A DNA stretch of 19,255 nt from an uncultured Lachnospira sp. (GTDB lineage Bacteria; Bacillota; Clostridia; Lachnospirales; Lachnospiraceae), in assembly GCA_947306285.1 (NCBI GenBank), contig CAMZGB010000013.1:1-19255 (forward strand), given 5' to 3'. Shown one piece after another: positions 16,962 through 19,255 of this stretch (within the stretch, counting starts at the first letter, position 1; each line of letters starts with the position of its first letter). The position numbers and the translations under genes are program-made. A model generated the notes under the pieces. The model saw nothing but the letters and a program-made list of their open reading frames with translations. It was not told the DNA's origin and searched no databases.

Positions 16962-18869
16962 ATGAGGAAACTATGGAAAAAGGCGATTAGTTTAATAGTT
17001 GTTTTTTCACTTGTGATTTCTACTGGAGTGATTTCTAATGGTGAAAGGGTTGATGCTAGTGGAAATACATTCTTTGATAAATATCCTATAACTGTATATA
17101 GAGTAGATGGACAAGTGGAGAATGCAAAAAATTATACAGAGGATCAATTAATAGTCATATTTGGCCGTGTAACTTGTTCTAACTGCCAAAGTATGGCAAG
17201 TTCGGGTGAAAGAGCAGCTAAAGCAGGGTTATCAGTAAAAGTGTTATTTTTGGATGTTGATAGCGAAGAGAAAGATGTAAAAGAGTATCAGGAAGAACAT
17301 CCTTCAATAGTGGTTGCTCATTCTGATTATTATAATGACATGATGTGGAATGTTGTTAGGAATGAAACTGATGAAGGCTATTCAATTTATTTTCCGTTGT
17401 GCGCTGTTTTAAATAAAGATAGAAAAATCAAAATGATATCTACTGGTTACAATGTGGGAGAATTAGAGGAAACACTTTATTCTCAAAAAGAACCAAATGC
17501 ATCCATAGATTATGACAATTACGAAAATGACAGTACAATTTATAATATGAACTATAAAATGAAATATGGTCAAAGCGAAGCAAGGGAAATGCTTAATCGT
17601 GTGAACGATTTTAGAACAGGTGATAATGCTTGGGAATGGAATTCAGACGATACAGCAAAAATTTGGCATAGTGGTACTCAAAAACTAGTTTATGACTATA
17701 AGTTGGAGAAGGTTGCTATGCAGAGGGCGGCAGAAATTGCATTGTCATATAGTCACACTAGACCTAATGGCGGAAATACTTGGTCTGCGTATGGTGATGC
17801 AGGTTATTCTTATTCAACGGCAGGAGAGAATATAGCATACGGATTTGGAAATGAAGAAGCAGTGTTTACGGCGTGGCAAGAGGAATATGATGATTATTCT
17901 GGTCAGGGACATAGAAGAAATATGCTGAATGATGATTTCAGATCAATCGGAATAGCCCACGTTACATTTAATGGAATAGAATTTTGGGTTCAAGAGTTTG
18001 CTGCTCCATCTTCAGGGGCATCGTACACAGATGCTAATGATAGCAATACTAATACTAATGTAAAGTTGATAGGTAATAAAATTAAGTATAACCGATTTGA
18101 ACATAAAGGAGATAACGAAATAACAATCAAATTGGATGAGGACCGAGATCTTAGTAGTATATATACACTAAACACTTTGAAAATAGAAAATGGTGCATCT
18201 AATATTAAACAGGAATTTAGAGATGATTGGATTATAGATGATAGTAGTATTGCATATGTAAAAAATGGAACATTGATTCCAAAGGCTGTTGGTACAACCA
18301 GCATGAGACAAAAAGTAACTGTTTGTGGAAGGACATTTGAAGATGTTGTGAAAGTGAATGTGGTTTCGGCAGATCAACCAGTAGAGACTACAAAAGCACC
18401 TGAGACAAAAGCCCCTCAAGAAGAAACAACGGGGTCTAAAATAATAGAGGAAGATCCAGACGACGATTACTATGATGAAGATCCAACTACAGCACCAAGT
18501 GGCGATTCACACATTTACTATTATTATTCAACGTCAAAGAACAATAATTATGGAAAAACATATACTACCACGAAGAGGACCAAAAAAGTTAAACTAAGTG
18601 TTAAAGTGAAGAACCAGAAGGTTAAGTATAAGAAACTACTCAAAAAGAAAAAAGTACTAAAGAAAGCTATTAAAGCTAGATTTGGAGGATATAAACTTTA
18701 TTTCTATAAGGTTAGTGGATCAAGCAGATTAGGCGTTAATCGTAAAGGATACATTATTGTTAAGAAGGGAACTAAGAAAGGCAAGTATAAGATAAAAGTA
18801 AACATTTGGTCCGTTAATAGTAATGCATCATGTAATAAAAATGTCACTGTAAAAGTAAGAGTTAAATAA
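16962..18869 (+). CDS. Secreted thioredoxin-like / CAP (SCP) domain protein with basic tail
   Basis: The start is placed at ATG 16962 (635 residues), preceded by GAAGGGA at 16947-16953; an in-frame TTG at 16938 overlaps the upstream hairpin region and is less likely. The signal peptide is 1-32, likely cut after VDA. Residues 36-175 look thioredoxin-like: a beta strand LIVIFGRV leads to C72-S-N-C75, a CXXC site, and FPLC at 143-146 takes the place of the usual cis-Pro region. Residues 204-348 are a CAP/SCP domain with H265 (SHTRP), GEN 288-290 with E289, E298/E299 and H317 (GHRRNML), the expected cavity residues. Residues 365-469 look like a bacterial Ig-like domain. A Thr/Asp/Tyr-rich linker covers 470-540. 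The tail 541-635 is Lys-rich with no Asp or Glu but does not align with the Fn3-like tails of the other six proteins. The substrate and partner are unknown. Confidence 0.88.
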   Translation: MRKLWKKAISLIVVFSLVISTGVISNGERVDASGNTFFDKYPITVYRVDGQVENAKNYTEDQLIVIFGRVTCSNCQSMASSGERAAKAGLSVKVLFLDVDSEEKDVKEYQEEHPSIVVAHSDYYNDMMWNVVRNETDEGYSIYFPLCAVLNKDRKIKMISTGYNVGELEETLYSQKEPNASIDYDNYENDSTIYNMNYKMKYGQSEAREMLNRVNDFRTGDNAWEWNSDDTAKIWHSGTQKLVYDYKLEKVAMQRAAEIALSYSHTRPNGGNTWSAYGDAGYSYSTAGENIAYGFGNEEAVFTAWQEEYDDYSGQGHRRNMLNDDFRSIGIAHVTFNGIEFWVQEFAAPSSGASYTDANDSNTNTNVKLIGNKIKYNRFEHKGDNEITIKLDEDRDLSSIYTLNTLKIENGASNIKQEFRDDWIIDDSSIAYVKNGTLIPKAVGTTSMRQKVTVCGRTFEDVVKVNVVSADQPVETTKAPETKAPQEETTGSKIIEEDPDDDYYDEDPTTAPSGDSHIYYYYSTSKNNNYGKTYTTTKRTKKVKLSVKVKNQKVKYKKLLKKKKVLKKAIKARFGGYKLYFYKVSGSSRLGVNRKGYIIVKKGTKKGKYKIKVNIWSVNSNASCNKNVTVKVRVK

Positions 18870-18902
18870 TCACTTTATGTATAGTCACAATTATTATAAC
18901 TA

Positions 18903-18935
18903 GGGGCTACTGTAGAAATACAGTAGCTCTTTTTA
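18903..18935 (+). terminator. Rho-independent terminator after the 16962 gene
   Basis: The stem 18903-18914 pairs with 18919-18930 (two G-T pairs near the base) around a GAAA tetraloop and is followed by a T-run to 18934. Confidence 0.9.
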
Positions 18936-18952
18936 TTTGCCCTGAAAAATGG

Positions 18953-18958
18953 TATAAT
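18953..18958 (+). promoter_or_regulatory. Extended -10 promoter of the PurF-like gene
   Basis: TATAAT at 18953-18958 preceded by TGG gives an extended -10. The upstream AAAAATGGTATAATA matches the promoter at 3002-3016 closely. The -35 would fall in the preceding terminator T-run and is poor. Confidence 0.65.
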
Positions 18959-19004
18959 AATGGGCGTTGTGAGGAAGTTTGATTGAAATAGAAAGAGGTA
19001 AAAA

Positions 19005-19255
19005 ATGGGTGGATTTTTTTCAGTAGCATCTAAAGAAGATTGCGTTTTTGATTTATTTTTTGGAGTGGATTACCATTCACATCTAGGTACCAGACGTGCT
19101 GGTATGGCAGTGCATGGAGAGGATGGTTTTAACCGCGCTATTCATAATATCGAAAATTCTCCTTTTAGAACAAAATTTGAAAAAGATGTTAAGGAAATGA
19201 AAGGAAATCTAGGTATTGGCTGTATTTCGGATTATGAGCCACAACCTTTGATTAT
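19005..19255 (+). CDS. PurF-like amidophosphoribosyltransferase homologue, N-terminal fragment
   Basis: The first 83 codons of a gene that continues past the window, with AGAGG at 18992-18996 ahead of ATG 19005. The N-terminus MGGFFSVASKEDCVFDLFFG, then DYHSHLGTRRAGMAV and FNRAIHNIENSPF, follows the class II glutamine-amidotransferase fold of amidophosphoribosyltransferase, the first enzyme of purine synthesis, which moves ammonia from glutamine to PRPP. The N-terminal catalytic Cys of that fold, normally in a CG(V/I)F context, is replaced by Gly2 here. The glutaminase half may therefore be inactive, or the protein may be a paralogue with another role. The phosphoribosyltransferase half is not visible. 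It is not secreted and marks the right border of the surface-protein cluster. Confidence 0.8.
   Translation, partial: MGGFFSVASKEDCVFDLFFGVDYHSHLGTRRAGMAVHGEDGFNRAIHNIENSPFRTKFEKDVKEMKGNLGIGCISDYEPQPLI

Overview
The window is low-GC DNA with strong Shine-Dalgarno sites and bacterial sigma-A-type promoters. It reads as a Gram-positive Clostridia genome, most likely Lachnospiraceae. The reasons are the pyruvate phosphate dikinase tail at the left edge, the PurF-like protein at the right edge, the Thr-rich ETTT/TTK linkers, and the Lys-rich fibronectin-III-like C-termini on secreted proteins. The genus cannot be fixed from sequence reading alone.

Layout: 3-377 is the 3' end of ppdK, closed by a strong terminator. 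From 508 to 18869 there are seven consecutive plus-strand genes, all encoding large secreted multidomain proteins with Sec signal peptides. (1) 508-2859: WVGLY domain, Fn3-like domain and calcineurin-like phosphoesterase. (2) 3094-6162: three CBM-like jelly-roll repeats plus Fn3. (3) 6397-7980: two repeats of an unassigned lectin/CBM-like domain. (4) 8079-10211: two WVGLY-type domains, an orphan domain and Fn3. (5) 10417-12474: four WVGLY domains with no enzyme. (6) 12493-16884: DUF5722-like glycoside-hydrolase-type barrel, two WVGLY-type domains, and a second copy of the phosphoesterase module, 18 nt behind gene 5. (7) 16962-18869: thioredoxin-like domain, CAP/SCP domain, Ig-like domain. At 19005 a PurF-like glutamine-amidotransferase-fold protein begins and runs off the window.

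Genes 1-6 share one architecture: signal peptide, variable modules, Thr/Pro-rich linker, then a roughly 100-residue Fn3-like tail with about one third Lys and almost no Asp or Glu. Gene 7 ends in an equally basic but unrelated-looking tail. No LPXTG, SLH or dockerin motif was seen, so the tail is the best candidate for what holds these proteins at the cell surface or to an anionic polymer. The catalytic content (putative glycosidase, two phosphoesterases) with binding modules suggests capture and processing of a glycan, possibly a phosphorylated one; this is inference.

Regulation: most units have their own promoter and rho-independent terminator. Genes 2 and 3 share a nearly superimposable promoter and leader. 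Genes 5 and 6 look dicistronic. Three terminators (after ppdK, gene 1 and gene 2) are near-copies of one another. The cluster looks like an accessory island expanded by duplication and domain shuffling between two housekeeping-type genes.
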